Shown piece by piece: positions 8,082 through 16,284 of a stretch of 41,060 bases of DNA (positions are counted from its first letter, which is position 1; each line of letters opens with the position of its first letter). Location: contig JAFNSO010000028.1 in NCBI GenBank assembly GCA_017384945.1, positions 1-41,060 on the forward strand, in the 5' to 3' direction. The position numbers and the translations under genes are program-made. A model generated the notes under the pieces. The model searched no databases and had not been told where the DNA came from. It was given only the letters and a program-made list of their open reading frames with translations. Origin of the DNA: Ruminococcus sp. (GTDB lineage: Bacteria > Bacillota > Clostridia > Oscillospirales > Acutalibacteraceae).

Positions 8082-8510
8082 TTATTCCTCGATATCGCTT
8101 GTGCAGAACGGGCACTTTGTAGCTTCGATATTGATTTCGGACTTACAATGAGGACAAATCTTCGTTGTAGCCTCTTCCTCTTCTTCCTCTTTCTTCTTGC
8201 CGATTGACATTACCTTGTTAACTGCCTTTACAAGGATAAAGATAATGAACGCCATGATGAGGAAGTTGATAATCGCGGAGATGAAGTGTCCGAACTGAAT
8301 CGGGCCTACGTTTAAAACCTTAGTCATCTCGTCGATTGAGTTAACTCCGATAACCTTGCTGATGATGAGCTGAATCAAAGGAGTGATAATGTCGTCGCAC
8401 AGAGAAGATACGATGCTCTGGAACGCAGCGCCGATGATAACCGCAACAGCGAGGTCCATAACATTTCCGCGCATTACGAACTCCTTAAATTCGCCAAAGA
8501 ATTTTTTCAT
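8082..8510 (-). CDS. mscL: Large-conductance mechanosensitive channel with C-terminal zinc ribbon
   Basis: MscL forms a homopentameric stretch-gated pore that vents solutes on hypo-osmotic shock. The 142-residue protein begins with FGEFKEFVMRGNVMDLAVAV, the conserved N-terminal helix and start of TM1, and has TM2 around residues 75-98 (FLIMAFIIFILVKAVNKV). After a run of Lys and Glu the usual cytoplasmic end is extended by about 25 residues with two CxxC pairs (CPHC and CPFC), which look like a small zinc ribbon. The start is ATG 8510 with AAGGAGG upstream. The gene follows tyrS by 36 bases and is probably co-transcribed with it. Confidence 0.95.
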   Translation of the reverse strand: MKKFFGEFKEFVMRGNVMDLAVAVIIGAAFQSIVSSLCDDIITPLIQLIISKVIGVNSIDEMTKVLNVGPIQFGHFISAIINFLIMAFIIFILVKAVNKVMSIGKKKEEEEEEATTKICPHCKSEINIEATKCPFCTSDIEE

Positions 8511-8546
8511 TTCCTTTTTTCCTCCTTATTTTATAGGTAACCCCTA

Positions 8547-9785
8547 TTATTTACCGAAAACAGCCTTATGGTAAACCTTTTTGCCCTTCTTGATAACGAC
8601 ATAGCCGTTCTGAGCGAACATTTCCTTCGTCACCTTGGTGAACGGGTCGTCGACCTTGTTGCCGTCGAGCGAAACACCGCCCTGCTGGATAAGACGTCTG
8701 CCCTCTTTTCTTGAGGGAATGAGCGAGCACTTTGAAAGTAGATCAAGCACCGAGAACTCCTCTGTAAAGTCGCTGTCCTCGAGCGTTGTGCTCGGCATAT
8801 TGTCGGTGTTTGTACCCGCGCCGAACAGAGCTCTTGCCGCCTCCTGAGCCTTTGACGCCTCTTCCTCGCCGTGAACGAGCTTTGTAAGCTCAAACGCGAG
8901 GATCTCCTTCGCGGTGTTGAGCTGAGCGCCCTCCCACGAGTCCATCTTGTCGATTTCCTCAAGCGGAAGGAAGGTAAGCATTCTGATGCACTTCAGAACG
9001 TCCGCGTCGGCTACGTTTCTCCAGTACTGGTAGAAATCGTAGGGGCTTGTCTTTTCGGGATCAAGCCAAACGGCTCCGCTCTGGGTCTTGCCCATCTTCT
9101 TGCCCTCGGAATTGAGCAGAAGGGTGATCGTCATTGCATAAGCATCCTTGCCGAGCTTGCGTCTGATAAGCTCCGTACCGCCGAGCATATTGCTCCACTG
9201 GTCGTCGCCGCCGAACTGCATATTGCAGCCGTAATCCTGATAGAGCTTGTAGAAATCGTAGCTCTGCATAATCATATAGTTGAACTCAAGGAAGCTAAGT
9301 CCCTTTTCCATTCTCTGCTTATAGCACTCGGCGGTAAGCATACGGTTGACGCTGAAGCACGCGCCGACCTCTCTGAGAACGTCAACGTAGTTCAGATCGA
9401 GCAGCCAGTCGCCGTTGTTTACCATAAGCGCCTTGCCGTCCGAGAAATCAATAAATCTCGACATCTGCTCCTTAAAACGGTTGCAGTTGTACTCGATATC
9501 CTCTTTTGTGAGCATCTTGCGCATATCGGTACGACCCGAAGGGTCGCCGATCATACCCGTGCCGCCTCCGACAAGGGCTATGGGCTTGTTGCCCGCCATC
9601 TGCAAACGCTTCATAAGACAGAGCGCCATAAAATGACCCACATGCAGACTGTCCGCAGTCGGGTCAAAGCCTATGTAAAATGTTGCTTTTCCGTTGTTAA
9701 CCAGCTCGCGGATTTCTTCCTCGTCAGTTACCTGAGCAATAAGGCCGCGGGCTTGAAGTTCTTCGTAAACTCCTATCGGACTCAC
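8547..9785 (-). CDS. tyrS: Tyrosyl-tRNA synthetase
   Basis: Charges tRNA-Tyr with tyrosine. The 412-residue class I synthetase has the HIGH-type motif HVGHF, the tyrosine-binding segment [11 protein letters not shown], the KMSKS-equivalent KMGKTQSG, and a C-terminal S4 RNA-binding domain (ending [19 protein letters not shown]). The 5' end is unusual. The only standard start is GTG 9785, which has no ribosome-binding site of its own. The sequence AGAGGTGAG overlapping it is placed ideally (8 bases from GAGG) for an ATA codon at 9776, giving Met-Gly-Val-Tyr-Glu. The promoter is at 9811-9839, and the leader is too short for a T-box. Confidence 0.96.
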   Translation of the reverse strand: MSPIGVYEELQARGLIAQVTDEEEIRELVNNGKATFYIGFDPTADSLHVGHFMALCLMKRLQMAGNKPIALVGGGTGMIGDPSGRTDMRKMLTKEDIEYNCNRFKEQMSRFIDFSDGKALMVNNGDWLLDLNYVDVLREVGACFSVNRMLTAECYKQRMEKGLSFLEFNYMIMQSYDFYKLYQDYGCNMQFGGDDQWSNMLGGTELIRRKLGKDAYAMTITLLLNSEGKKMGKTQSGAVWLDPEKTSPYDFYQYWRNVADADVLKCIRMLTFLPLEEIDKMDSWEGAQLNTAKEILAFELTKLVHGEEEASKAQEAARALFGAGTNTDNMPSTTLEDSDFTEEFSVLDLLSKCSLIPSRKEGRRLIQQGGVSLDGNKVDDPFTKVTKEMFAQNGYVVIKKGKKVYHKAVFGK

Positions 9786-9810
9786 CTCTTAAATATTTTA
9801 ATACATTGTT

Positions 9811-9839
9811 ATTATAGTAAATCGCACGTATTTAGTCAA
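9811..9839 (-). promoter_or_regulatory. Promoter of tyrS-mscL
   Basis: On the minus strand TTGACT (9839-9834), a 17-base spacer and a perfect TATAAT (9816-9811). Transcription would begin near 9804, leaving a leader of only about 20-28 bases. Confidence 0.85.
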
Positions 9840-9895
9840 GTTTTTTTGATGATTTTTGTAACAATATCTGAATGAAACTAAGAAGCCTATTTTAC

Positions 9896-9924
9896 TTGAA
9901 AGATTTCTTTAAATATGGTATCAT
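9896..9924 (+). promoter_or_regulatory. Promoter of murI-DUF1934-argS
   Basis: TTGAAA (9896-9901), a 17-base spacer and TATCAT (9919-9924) lie about 38 bases before the murI ATG. It is divergent from the tyrS promoter. Confidence 0.75.
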
Positions 9925-9961
9925 ATTAAATTGAATTATAATGTTTTTTGGAGAGATAGAT

Positions 9962-10774
9962 ATGAACAACGCTCCCATCGGCGTATTCGACTCGGGACTC
10001 GGCGGACTGACGGCTGTTCGTCAGCTCAGAAGACTTCTTCCGAACGAGGATATAGTCTACTTTGGAGACACGGGCCGCGTACCCTACGGCACACGCTCAA
10101 ACTCAACAATCAAGCGTTACGCTATGCAGGACGCTAAATTTCTTTTAAAGCATAAAGTTAAAATCGTAATCGCTGCCTGCGGCACTGTAAGCTCAGTCGC
10201 GTCAAACCTGAAAAACGACCTGCCTGTTCCCTACACGGGCGTTGTTTCGCCGACCTGCTTTGCCGCCGCGAAGGTGACCGAGAACAAAAAAATCGGCGTG
10301 ATCGGCACGAGCGCTACGATCAACAGCCACAGCTACCGCGACCTTATCCACAGCTTTGACAGCGAAATAGAGGTGGTCGAGCAGGACTGTCCCCTGTTTG
10401 TTCCGCTCGTTGAGAACGGCTTTATCGACAAAGACGACCCCATTACCCGACTTACGATCGAAAGGTACTTAAAGCCCGTTATCGACGCTAAGGTCGACAC
10501 GATCATCCTCGGCTGCACCCACTACCCGATTATCAAGGAAGCGATCTCCGCTGTGGTCGGAAGCTCGGTAAAGCTCATAGACAGCGGCAAGGAAACCGCG
10601 ATTTACGCGGCAAAGATTTTGAAGGAAAACAACCTGCTCTGCGATGAAAACAGGACGGGAAAATGCGAATTCTACGTTTCCGACACACCCGACGGCTTTG
10701 AAAACGTCGCTCGGGTATTCCTCGGAGAAAACGTTGAGCATACGGTTGAGCAAATCAATATCGAATTGTACTGA
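9962..10774 (+). CDS. murI: Glutamate racemase
   Basis: Interconverts L- and D-glutamate to supply D-Glu for peptidoglycan. The 270-residue protein has DSGLGG, FGDTGRVPYGTR, the second catalytic cysteine in ILGCTHYPII, and the first catalytic cysteine in a modified motif: AACGTVSS where the family nearly always has ACNTAS. Both cysteines are thus kept, but the neighbouring Asn that contacts substrate is Gly. The start is ATG 9962, preceded by GGAGAG; an in-frame ATG at 9941 lacks a ribosome-binding site. It heads an operon with DUF1934 and argS. Confidence 0.92.
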   Translation: MNNAPIGVFDSGLGGLTAVRQLRRLLPNEDIVYFGDTGRVPYGTRSNSTIKRYAMQDAKFLLKHKVKIVIAACGTVSSVASNLKNDLPVPYTGVVSPTCFAAAKVTENKKIGVIGTSATINSHSYRDLIHSFDSEIEVVEQDCPLFVPLVENGFIDKDDPITRLTIERYLKPVIDAKVDTIILGCTHYPIIKEAISAVVGSSVKLIDSGKETAIYAAKILKENNLLCDENRTGKCEFYVSDTPDGFENVARVFLGENVEHTVEQINIELY

Positions 10775-10788
10775 TTTGAGGTAGTTTT

Positions 10789-11223
10789 ATGGAGAATAAC
10801 AAGGATAAATACCTGATTTCCGTAACGGGAATCCAGGAGGTCGACGGTGAAAAAGACAAAATCGAGCTCCAGACCATCGGCAGTTATATGGTCAAAAACG
10901 ACCGCTCGTTTATCGGCTACAAGGAATACGACGAGGATAACCCAAACATTTCCTCAAGCAATCTCGTAAAGGTCGAAAGCGAAAACCGCGTCACTATTAT
11001 ACGCAACGGCGGCAAGCAGACGCGTCTGATTATCGAAAAGGGAAAGCGGCACCAGTGCCTCTACCGCACGATTATGGGCGATTTGATGATTGGCGTCTCG
11101 GCTGACGTCATCAAAAACGAACTGTCGGACAACGGCGGCAGACTGCACGTCAGGTATTCGCTCGATTTCAACAACGAGCTTGTTTCAAACAATGAATTTT
11201 ACATTAGCGTAGAAGAAAAGTAA
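10789..11223 (+). CDS. DUF1934 (YwiB-like) protein
   Basis: A 144-residue protein of the DUF1934/YwiB family, a small calycin-like beta barrel of unknown function. It is recognisable by the opening YLISVTGIQEVDGEKDKIEL, the central alternating beta strands, and the conserved RYSLDFNNELVSNNEFYI near the end. No catalytic residues can be pointed to. It lies 14 bases after murI and 13 bases before argS. The same neighbourhood (ywiB-argS) occurs in Bacillus, which supports the family call but does not reveal the role. Confidence 0.82.
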   Translation: MENNKDKYLISVTGIQEVDGEKDKIELQTIGSYMVKNDRSFIGYKEYDEDNPNISSSNLVKVESENRVTIIRNGGKQTRLIIEKGKRHQCLYRTIMGDLMIGVSADVIKNELSDNGGRLHVRYSLDFNNELVSNNEFYISVEEK

Positions 11224-11236
11224 GGAAGGTAACAAT

Positions 11237-12973
11237 ATGCCAAACACATTAAACACAGCAAAAGCAGAGCTTAAAAGGGCTATTACGGACGCTATTTCAA
11301 AGGCTGTCTCGAACGGCGAGCTGATTGACGCTCCGATTCCCGAGTTCGTCATCGAAACACCCGCCGACCGCTCAAACGGCGACCTTGCGACAAACGCGGC
11401 GATGGCGGGCGCGAGGGTATTCCGCACCGCTCCTGTCAAAATCGCTCAGGCGATCACAAACAACCTCGACCTTAAAAACACCTTCTTTGAAAGATGCGAG
11501 GTCGCGGGTCCGGGCTTCATAAACTTTTTCTACTCAAAGCGCTACTACGCTTCTGTTCTGCGCGACGTTGAGGGCGAGGGCGAAAACTACGGCTCCTCGG
11601 ACTACGGCAAGGGCAAGAAGGTTATGGTTGAATTTGTATCGGCAAACCCGACGGGTCCGATGCACATGGGCAACGCCCGAGGCGGAGCTCTCGGAGACTG
11701 TCTCGCGGCTGTGCTCGACAAAGCGGGTTATAATTCTTACAGAGAATTTTATGTAAACGACGCGGGCAATCAGATTGAAAAATTCGCCTGCTCCCTCGAA
11801 GCGAGATACCTCCAGCTCTACAGGGATGACATCATTTTTCCCGAGGACGGCTATCAGGGCTCGGACATCACCGACCACGCGAAGGCTTACGCCGAGCAGT
11901 TCGGCGACAAGCTCGTTGACGTTCCGAGCGAGGAGCGCAAGCAGGCTCTTGTCGACTACGCTCTTCCCAAGAACATCGCGAAAATGCAGAGCGATATGGC
12001 AAAATACAAAATAAACTACGACAAATGGTTCTTCGAGTCCGAGCTTCACAAGAGCGGCGAGGTACAGAAGGTTGTCGATTTACTCACCGAAAAGGGTCTC
12101 ACCTACGAAAAAGAAGGCGCGATCTGGTACAAAAACAAGGATGTATGCACCAAGCTCCTGCTCGGTCAGGGCAAGACTCAGGACTACATCGACAAGCTCG
12201 AGCTCAAGGATGACGTACTTATCCGTCAGAACGGCAACCCGACCTACTTCACCGCCGATATCGCCTATCACAAAAACAAGTTCGACCGCGGCTTTGAGAC
12301 TCTCATAGACATCTGGGGTGCCGATCACCACGGTCACGTTATGAGAATGAAGGGCGCTATGGACGCGATCGGCTGCGACTCGGACGAGTTCAAGGTAGTT
12401 CTTATGCAGCTCGTAAAGCTCGTTTCGGGCGGACAGGTTGTAAAAATGAGCAAGCGCACAGGCAAGGCGATCCAGCTCGGCGACCTACTTGAAGAGGTTC
12501 CCGTAGACAGCGCGCGTTTCCTTTTCAACACGAGAGAGGCGAACACTCAGATGGACTTCGACCTCGACATAGCCGTTCAGCAGGACAATCAGAATCCCGT
12601 ATACTACGTTCAGTACGCTCACGCGAGGATTTGCAGCATCATAAAGGCGCTCAAAAAGGACGGAATCGAGCAGAGAAGCTGCGCCGACGAAGAGCTCTTT
12701 CTTCTCACTCAGCCCGAGGAAAAGGAGCTTATCAACCACATTGCGGAGTTTTCCGACGAGATAGTTGCGGCGGCAAAGGATTACGACCCGACAAAAATCA
12801 CCCGTTATGTTACCCGAACGGCTACTTTATTTCACAAGTTCTACAACGCGTGCCGCGTAAAATGCGACGACGAAGGACTTATGCAGGCGAGACTCACGCT
12901 GTGCATTGCGGTCAAGACCGTAATCAAAAACGTACTCGACATGTTCAACATAGACTGTCCCGAAACCATGTAG
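11237..12973 (+). CDS. argS: Arginyl-tRNA synthetase
   Basis: Charges tRNA-Arg with arginine, a class I enzyme that needs tRNA for activation. The 578 residues contain the N-terminal Add1 domain, the HIGH equivalent in ANPTGPMHMGNARGG, KMSKRTGKAIQLGDLLEE as the KMSKS loop, and a C-terminal DALR anticodon-binding domain ending with the usual short VLDMFNIDCPETM. ATG 11237 is preceded by AAGGAAGGT. It is the last gene of the murI operon; a terminator lies at 13090. The stop codon is TAG. Confidence 0.97.
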   Translation: MPNTLNTAKAELKRAITDAISKAVSNGELIDAPIPEFVIETPADRSNGDLATNAAMAGARVFRTAPVKIAQAITNNLDLKNTFFERCEVAGPGFINFFYSKRYYASVLRDVEGEGENYGSSDYGKGKKVMVEFVSANPTGPMHMGNARGGALGDCLAAVLDKAGYNSYREFYVNDAGNQIEKFACSLEARYLQLYRDDIIFPEDGYQGSDITDHAKAYAEQFGDKLVDVPSEERKQALVDYALPKNIAKMQSDMAKYKINYDKWFFESELHKSGEVQKVVDLLTEKGLTYEKEGAIWYKNKDVCTKLLLGQGKTQDYIDKLELKDDVLIRQNGNPTYFTADIAYHKNKFDRGFETLIDIWGADHHGHVMRMKGAMDAIGCDSDEFKVVLMQLVKLVSGGQVVKMSKRTGKAIQLGDLLEEVPVDSARFLFNTREANTQMDFDLDIAVQQDNQNPVYYVQYAHARICSIIKALKKDGIEQRSCADEELFLLTQPEEKELINHIAEFSDEIVAAAKDYDPTKITRYVTRTATLFHKFYNACRVKCDDEGLMQARLTLCIAVKTVIKNVLDMFNIDCPETM

Positions 12974-13089
12974 TCGGGAGCCCCGACAGCCTTAGCCGCC
13001 TTTGGAAAGGTTTTATTGTTCGGAAAACATCATCAACGGCGGGGCTGAACAGGCATATGTCATTTTATAAAAGCATTTAATAACAATTT

Positions 13090-13133
13090 GGGCAGATAGA
13101 TTTCATCGACCTATCTGCCCTGTTTTTATTTTT
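13090..13133. terminator. Terminator between argS and the TepA-like gene
   Basis: A perfect 10-bp stem, GGGCAGATAG (13090-13099) and CTATCTGCCC (13111-13120), is followed by a T-rich tract to 13133. That tract contains the stop codon (13128-13126) of the convergent protease gene. It is clearly functional for plus-strand transcripts; the minus-direction tail is weaker. Confidence 0.85.
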
Positions 13134-13863
13134 CCCCTTCAATCATCTCATACAGACAGTCAACAGCTTCTCTCAGGGTTCCCACTCTGTCGATCAGCCC
13201 CACGTCGACCGCCTTCTGACCGTCGAGGATCGTGCCGACGTCCATCACGAGCTCGCCTGTATTCATAATCAGCTTAGTATAATCCTCATTTGAAATATTT
13301 GAATTATCTACCACGAAGTTTGTGATTCTGTCCTGCATTCTTTTATAATACTCAAATGTCTGCGGCACGCCGATCGTAAGCCCCGTACTTCTCACAGGGT
13401 GCGCCGTCATAGAAGCGCTCTTCGCGATAAAGCTCTTCTTTGCCGCTACCGCCAGTGGGATTCCGATTGAATGGCCTCCGCCGAGCACGATCGACACGGT
13501 CGGCTTTCTCATTCCCGACACAAGCTCCGCTATCGCCAGTCCCGCTTCAACGTCGCCCCCGACCGTATTGAGCAGAATCAACAGTCCGTCGATCCTCGGG
13601 TCCTCGTCGATTGAAACAAGCAGCGGGATCACGTGCTCGTACTTTGTGCTTTTATTATTTTGCGGAAGAAGATAATGACCCTCGATCTGACCGATTATCG
13701 TCAAACAGTGTATCACCCTGTCCCCTCTCGCGGCGATGACCGAGCCCGAGTTTTCTATTTCCTCAAAATGCTTTTCGTCGATCGGAGTCTCCTCCTTCTG
13801 CTCCTCGTCGGGAGCGCAGGGGTTCTTCACAAACTCCTCTTTTTGTTCGTTATTATCGCTCAT
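13126..13863 (-). CDS. ClpP/S14-class protease, TepA (translocation-enhancing protein) type
   Basis: A 245-residue cytosolic protein of the ClpP/crotonase-like serine protease fold, most like the TepA/YmfB group. After an acidic N-terminus it shows [22 protein letters not shown] (read in two parts: [18 protein letters not shown]), the nucleophile segment [12 protein letters not shown] with Ser in the GxSxG-like position, and a His in SMTAHPVRS. TepA of Bacillus has been linked to signal-peptide degradation and secretion; that role here is inference. The start is ATG 13863: GGAGG is 7 bases upstream of it, and only one base before the in-frame ATG at 13869. It is monocistronic and divergent from the CNNM gene. 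Confidence 0.82.
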   Translation of the reverse strand: MSDNNEQKEEFVKNPCAPDEEQKEETPIDEKHFEEIENSGSVIAARGDRVIHCLTIIGQIEGHYLLPQNNKSTKYEHVIPLLVSIDEDPRIDGLLILLNTVGGDVEAGLAIAELVSGMRKPTVSIVLGGGHSIGIPLAVAAKKSFIAKSASMTAHPVRSTGLTIGVPQTFEYYKRMQDRITNFVVDNSNISNEDYTKLIMNTGELVMDVGTILDGQKAVDVGLIDRVGTLREAVDCLYEMIEGEK

Positions 13864-14021
13864 ATACATACCTCCAAGGTTATTTTGCCCAAAAAACACA
13901 GTTTTTCCTCAAATAACACAAGGAAAATTATTCTTATTTCTAAATTATAATTATTAATTAGAAAAATTATAGTATTCTATAAGTTGATGTAAAATTTCTC
14001 TATCATACGGAGTGATAATAC

Positions 14022-15290
14022 TTGGACGTCCACATATGGAAGATAATAATAATTATACTGTGCGTAATTCTGTCCGCGTTTTTCAGCTCGGTTGAGACCG
14101 CGTTTTCGTTTGTAAACACGATCCGAATCCAGAGCTACGCCGACGACGGCAACAGAAAGGCAAAAAAAGCGCTCTACATCATCGATCATTTCGACAAGGC
14201 GCTCACCGCGATTCTGATTTGCAACAACGCGGTAAACCTCGGCTGCTCGTCGCTGGCGACGGTTGTGTGTCTCGATTTGTTCGGAGACATAGGAACGGCG
14301 ATCGCCACGGGAGCCACGACGCTTATCGTGCTCACCTTCGGCGAGGTGCTGCCGAAATGTCTCGCCAAGGAGCACGCGGAGGTCTACTCGCTCGCGACAG
14401 CGGGAATCCTTAAATCGATCACCATTCTCCTTTCCCCGATTGTATTTCTTTTTGTAAAGCTCAAGGAGCTGGCGGTCAAGCTCGCGGGAGCAAAGGACGA
14501 ACAGCCGTCCGTAACCGAGGACGAGCTAAAGCAAATCGTCGAAAACATCGAGGACGAGGGTGTTCTCGAGGAGGACGAGAGCGAAATGGTTCAGTCTGTT
14601 CTCGATTTTGACGACAAAACCGTACTTGAGATCCTTACCCCGAGAGTCGATATGACGGCTATAGACATCACCGACCCTCCCGAAAAGCTCAGGCACATCA
14701 TCATTGAAAGCCGCTACTCGCGAATCCCCGTTTACAAGGAAACGATCGACCACATCATCGGTATTCTTTACACAAGAGATTACCTCGAGGAGCTCGCCAA
14801 CGGCTGTGAGCCGAATATAGGCAAGCTGATTCAGCCCGCGTACTTTGTATTCAACAATCAGAATCTTTCCAAAATTCTGAGCGATTTCAAGCGCAAAAGG
14901 CTGCACATCGCCGTCGTAACCGACGAATACGGCGGCACGCTCGGAATCGTCACAATGGAGGATTTGCTCGAGGAGATCGTCGGCGAAATCTGGGACGAGG
15001 ACGAGGAAATCGAAAACGACTGCACCAAGGTTTCCGACACCGAATACATCGTCAGCGGAGATATGCCGCTTGAGGATTTGTTTGATCTGGCTGAAATCGA
15101 CCCCGACGACGTTGAGACCGACGCCGTGACCGTGGGCGGATTCATTCTCGAGCATTTCACGACTATCCCGAGGAGAAAAGCGAAATTCACCTACGAAAAC
15201 ATCACCCTGCAGGTTCAGCAGGTCAACAGCCAGCGTATAATCGCCGCGAATGTTACAATTTTACCCAAAGAAGAAAAAGCTGAGGATTAG
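14022..15290 (+). CDS. CNNM/CBS-domain membrane protein (HlyC/CorC, YhdP-like)
   Basis: A 422-residue inner-membrane protein in three parts. The N-terminal CNNM transmembrane domain (residues about 1-150) starts with VILSAFFSSVETAFSFVNT and contains LTFGEVLPKCLAKEHA. A CBS pair follows (about 200-325; ILTPRVDMTAID, RYSRIPVYKETIDHIIGI, VVTDEYGGTLGIVTMEDLLE), and then the small CorC/HlyC C-terminal domain. Family members are associated with magnesium or sodium-linked ion transport; the substrate cannot be read from sequence. TTG 14022 is the start, 9 bases after GGAG; no ATG lies nearby. The stop TAG overlaps by 4 bases the stop of the convergent gene. Confidence 0.9.
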   Translation: MDVHIWKIIIIILCVILSAFFSSVETAFSFVNTIRIQSYADDGNRKAKKALYIIDHFDKALTAILICNNAVNLGCSSLATVVCLDLFGDIGTAIATGATTLIVLTFGEVLPKCLAKEHAEVYSLATAGILKSITILLSPIVFLFVKLKELAVKLAGAKDEQPSVTEDELKQIVENIEDEGVLEEDESEMVQSVLDFDDKTVLEILTPRVDMTAIDITDPPEKLRHIIIESRYSRIPVYKETIDHIIGILYTRDYLEELANGCEPNIGKLIQPAYFVFNNQNLSKILSDFKRKRLHIAVVTDEYGGTLGIVTMEDLLEEIVGEIWDEDEEIENDCTKVSDTEYIVSGDMPLEDLFDLAEIDPDDVETDAVTVGGFILEHFTTIPRRKAKFTYENITLQVQQVNSQRIIAANVTILPKEEKAED

Positions 15291-15308
15291 TCCTCGGCTT
15301 TTATTTTT
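15274..15308. terminator. Bidirectional terminator whose tetraloop is the two overlapping stop codons
   Basis: A 12-bp stem (15275-15286 with 15291-15302, one T-G wobble at 15281/15296) closes a TTAG loop at 15287-15290. A runs precede it and T runs follow it, so it works on both strands. The loop is exactly the overlap of TAG (plus, 15288-15290) and TAA (minus, 15289-15287), and both arms encode the last residues (Lys-Ala-Glu-Asp) of both proteins. Confidence 0.9.
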
Positions 15309-15664
15309 GCGCAAAGCTTCATAACGGGGTAGCTGAGAAGCACCCACATAGCCGAGTAGAACGCGCAGATCTGCCCCTTGAGATTGAGTCTGTTTTCTGA
15401 ATAGTCCCAGACTCTCAGCTTCAAAAGCCTGTTAAACACGCAACCCGAGCAAAACTCGCAGAAGGTAATGACCGCCCCGCCGCAGACACAGCGGACATAT
15501 GTCGGCAGACCCTCGATTTTGCGAAAAAGCCTGAACAAGGCACAAAAGCAAGCCCCTCCCGTCAGAAGCATGGACCAGTGCGTTTTTCCTCGCCAAATAA
15601 TTTCAATCAAGCCGTAGCAAATCCCGCCGAACAGCATCAGTCCCCTGTTACTCTTAAAACGCAT
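15287..15664 (-). CDS. Small CmpB-type (PF06541-like) membrane protein
   Basis: A 125-residue protein with four hydrophobic segments (about 9-25, 30-48, 58-78 and 98-118) and the signature LKLRVWDYSENRLNLKGQIC. This resembles the family often labelled putative ABC transporter permease (ABC_trans_CmpB). No ABC ATPase is adjacent, so the transporter label is only a family name. It has five Cys in the middle. ATG 15664 follows the hairpin at 15670-15702, whose 3' arm supplies the only Shine-Dalgarno candidate (GGTGA). It is the last gene of the HIT-to-rnmV operon. Confidence 0.7.
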   Translation of the reverse strand: MRFKSNRGLMLFGGICYGLIEIIWRGKTHWSMLLTGGACFCALFRLFRKIEGLPTYVRCVCGGAVITFCEFCSGCVFNRLLKLRVWDYSENRLNLKGQICAFYSAMWVLLSYPVMKLCAKIKAED

Positions 15665-15702
15665 AAAAAATCACCGTCGTTAGTATTAGCTTAGACGGTG
15701 AT
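15664..15702 (-). terminator. Terminator-like hairpin between rnmV and the CmpB-type gene
   Basis: On the minus strand ATCACCGTC (15702-15694), a 15-base loop and GACGGTGAT (15678-15670) form a perfect 9-bp stem, followed by TTTTTT and the next gene's ATG at 15664. The first arm encodes the last residues of RNase M5 and the loop begins with its TAA. The second arm holds the GGTGA that would serve as the ribosome-binding site. It could act as a terminator or as a translational lock. Confidence 0.65.
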
Positions 15703-16284
15703 ATTATTTAGATAAGATTTTAATTCTTCAAAGGAATATAAACAGTTGAGAGCGGATAGCATAGCGTTTGTGGTAAGGTACGAGGGCATATTTAGCTCCT
15801 TCAAAAGCCTTTCTCTCAGAAGTTTTGAGTTCTCCCTTCCGCTCAGTCCGAGCTCAAAGAGGTCAGATTTTGTGATCTCGGAGCTTCTTTTTTTCTCCTC
15901 CTCGCCGATTATCGTCGCTCCGCTTTTGCGGATCGCCTCAACGATCACCTCGTCGCTGACTCCTTCGACCCCGAGAAAGCCCTCCTTCGACTGTTCGCTT
16001 TTGCGCTTTTCCTTGCCCTCAAGCTGCGGAATATAGGCGTGCCTGAGCTCGTTTTCAGGCACCACCCCACGCAGAAAATTGCGGATCACAAAGCCCGCGG
16101 AGTCGCTGTCGGTCATAATCAGAATTCCTCTTTTGGACGCGATCTGACGAATAAGGAGTTGTTTTTGCTTGTCGTTAAAAATCCGAAAGCCGTTTGTCTC
16201 TATTATCGGCGTGTCTATTATTGAGGAAAGCTTTATTTTGTCGTATCGTCCCTCAACGATCACCGCCTCCTTTAACGAAATCAC
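15691..16284 (-). CDS. rnmV: Ribonuclease M5 family (toprim, DUF4093)
   Basis: RNase M5 matures 5S rRNA precursors in Firmicutes. The 197-residue protein starts with a toprim domain: VEGRYDK supplies the catalytic Glu and ILIMTDSDSAG the acidic DxD motif. The C-terminal half matches the DUF4093-type region (ITKSDLFELGLSGRENSK, then LLKELNMPSYL). GTG 16284 is the start, with AAGGAG 7 bases before it, and it overlaps the holA TGA by four bases (GTGA). The usual neighbour ksgA is not here; instead it follows holA. Confidence 0.87.
   Translation of the reverse strand: MISLKEAVIVEGRYDKIKLSSIIDTPIIETNGFRIFNDKQKQLLIRQIASKRGILIMTDSDSAGFVIRNFLRGVVPENELRHAYIPQLEGKEKRKSEQSKEGFLGVEGVSDEVIVEAIRKSGATIIGEEEKKRSSEITKSDLFELGLSGRENSKLLRERLLKELNMPSYLTTNAMLSALNCLYSFEELKSYLNNITV

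Noticed and set aside
9786..9840. T-box riboswitch upstream of tyrS
   Set aside because: The promoter lies 26-54 bases before the gene, leaving a leader far too short for a T-box; no T-box core sequence is present.
8871..9875. Open frame of 334 codons on the plus strand opposite tyrS
   Set aside because: It is the antisense shadow of a securely identified tRNA synthetase, has no family-like sequence and no ribosome-binding site.
13937..13964. A/T-rich inverted repeat TTTCTAA/TTAGAAA between the TepA-like and CNNM genes as an operator
   Set aside because: The sequence is almost entirely A and T, so a 7-bp match is weak evidence, and no convincing promoter could be placed next to it.
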